From the NCBI GenBank assembly GCA_003344405.1, contig NOWV01000007.1, forward strand, positions 310,001 through 374,000: a stretch of DNA of 64,000 bases, given 5' to 3'. The stretch's first letter is position 1. Each line of letters starts with the position of its first letter. Positions 62,701-64,000 of the stretch are shown here, one piece after another. Position numbers and translations under genes: made by a program. Source of the DNA: Trichoplax sp. H2 (lineage: Eukaryota; Placozoa; Uniplacotomia; Trichoplacea). The notes under the pieces are model-generated. The model saw only the letters and a list, made by a program, of their open reading frames with translations. It was not told the origin of the DNA and did not search any database.

Positions 62701-63906
62701 TAATTGAAGATTTCGTAAATTAGTCGATAAAAATTCGACAACTTTTGTGACTTTTCATTGCTTACATCGATGGTTAGCCGTCAGATTAGACTTTGTGGTT
62801 ACAACTTTCGTCACCATTACGGCTATTTTCGTTGTAGCTCAGCCAAATGATGCTACGCGTGCTGGATTAGCATTATCGTATGCCTTTCAAGTAAGTAAAA
62901 TGAGACAGTATTTGCACTGAGACATTAATCGCTCAATAAAGTAATAATTTCACTGTAATATTATTCGTTTATAATCTGTCCTAGTTTTATCATAGGAATT
63001 TAAGAATGGAAAAAAGCATGACTATCATTTTAATAAATAAAGCAAACAGTTCAATATAGTGATTTAAGTGTAGAATTGTAAAGTGTTTTAGAGTTAATAT
63101 ACTATACTTTGTAAAAATGACATGGGCTCGTAAATTGTTTCCGATAGCCAAAAGTAAAGTTTAGCCTGTATGGCATGGTTATTATGAATTGCGATGTAAT
63201 TCCTAATAAATGTTAAATTAAAATTAAAATTAGCTAGTAGCACAATATAATTAGATCATATAAATTTCAGGTAGCAAGCTTGGCGCAACTAAAGTTTTTA
63301 ATGCAATTCCTGCTAATTTTTATGTACCCTTTTGCACTTTCAGTTGACCGGAATGTTTCAATATACTGTTCGCAATGCAGCAGAAGCAGAAGCTAGATTT
63401 ACTTCGGTTGAGCGCCTTCGCGATTATGTTGTGGTAAAAATGTATTTCAATGTAAAACAGCTAATCGATATTATTATGCTTGAATAATGCCATTTTATTA
63501 TTACGTTGCATTTTTTAAATCTAAATCCCGTATGCATAACTGAAAAGATTAAATTCATTATTGACTAAAACCGTTTTCTCCGGTAGAATACTGAAAACGA
63601 AGGAAAACGACATACGAAATTAATTCAACTTCCAAAGAAATGGCCATTTGAGGGCCAGGTTACATTTCATCAGGTTCAGGTAAGTTATGCGGTAATAAAA
63701 TAAATTAAAGTTTAACTCTGTATTCTTTAATCAACAGTAACTACTGTGAAATAAAGATTAATGATTTTGATATTGATAATAAAATTACATTATTTACATG
63801 ATTCTAAAGATGCGATATCATCCGGACTTGCCGCTAGTTCTTCACGATATGGATTTCCATATCCGAGCGGGCGAGAAAGTAGGCATCATTGGTCGCACAG
63901 GAAGTG
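53800..63906 (+). CDS. ABCC5: ABCC5-like ABC transporter (MRP5 type), 5' 31 exons
   Basis: Exons: 53800-53879, 56046-56349, 56856-56924, 57091-57252, 57365-57434, 57557-57660, 57786-57848, 58023-58107, 58300-58448, 58759-58866, 58956-59054, 59167-59224, 59311-59366, 59482-59553, 59624-59683, 59823-59887, 60070-60142, 60230-60433, 60672-60761, 60829-60979, 61096-61176, 61331-61434, 61530-61682, 61767-61814, 61980-62061, 62225-62458, 62552-62600, 62710-62890, 63344-63433, 63587-63679, 63810-63906. All phases join, giving 1111 residues before the edge (human ABCC5 1437). First transmembrane domain, then NBD1 with Walker [10 protein letters not shown] (477-485), signature LSGGQ (567-571) and Walker B IYLLDD (587-592). 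The aspartate after Walker B in place of glutamate is usual for ABCC NBD1. The second transmembrane domain includes [16 protein letters not shown] and REVKRLDN, both strongly ABCC5-like. The window ends inside the NBD2 Walker A (GRTGSG). Family role: export of organic anions and cyclic nucleotides. Confidence 0.94.
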
Positions 63907-64000
63907 GTAAGACTAAAATCATAGAAAGATATTCTATATTCGCATAAGCAATATATCGTTACAGCAAAAAGCTATCCAGAATTTATGTTATTATTATCAG

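Overview
This is a window of compact, intron-rich animal nuclear DNA. By eye it is about two-thirds A+T. Most genes are split into many short exons by introns of roughly 70-700 bp with GT-AG ends, so genes had to be assembled exon by exon. The gene set (COG6, TRAPPC14, LAMTOR4, ZGPAT, a TMEM126 protein, a 6-cysteine tetraspanin, a RAP2 GTPase, an ABCC5-type transporter) is metazoan. The composition, intron density and gene spacing resemble a placozoan (Trichoplax/Hoilungia-like) genome. That assignment is an inference, not proven by the sequence.

Layout, left to right. One or two unrecognised minus-strand coding pieces lie at 1-1355. ZGPAT (+, 15 exons) is at 3729-7326, a RAP2 small GTPase (+, 2 exons) at 9783-10524, and a single-exon ankyrin-repeat gene (+) at 12674-14371. 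TRAPPC14 (-, about 10 exons) is at 15352-18546 and a tetraspanin (-, six exons found, first one missing) at 20843-22250. A repeat-rich, gene-poor stretch runs from about 22.3 to 28.1 kb. It is followed by a two-domain dsRNA-binding protein (+, single exon, 28108-28872). COG6 (-, 17 exons) spans 30074-34448 and is preceded by a 168-bp satellite array (34793-36245). Next come two quinone-oxidoreductase-like genes in tail-to-tail orientation (37151-40195 + and 41281-44976 -) with matching exon structures. A small unrecognised minus exon (45989-46109) faces LAMTOR4 (+, 47094-48009). TMEM126 (-, 49183-49617) follows, and after a 4-kb gap comes the 5' 31 exons of an ABCC5-like transporter (+, 53800-63906), which runs off the window.

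The genes do not form one pathway, but several serve endomembrane traffic and lysosomal signalling: COG6 and TRAPPC14 are tethering-complex subunits and LAMTOR4 is part of the Ragulator complex. TRAPPC14 and LAMTOR4 are neighbours in human 7q22.1, so their co-occurrence here may be retained ancient linkage.

The most notable non-genic signal is the word TACTGTA/TACAGTA. My hand tally finds roughly 110-115 copies, where base composition predicts around 15. One copy lies within about 35-240 bp upstream of the start codon of nearly every gene whose start could be placed. Other points are the satellite with a 19-bp hairpin that occurs in both orientations, two consecutive GC-AG introns in ZGPAT, a conserved 14-nt micro-exon in both oxidoreductase paralogs, and a perfect 16-bp-arm palindrome at 25488-25521. 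No rRNA, convincing tRNA, CRISPR array, virus or intact transposon was found.
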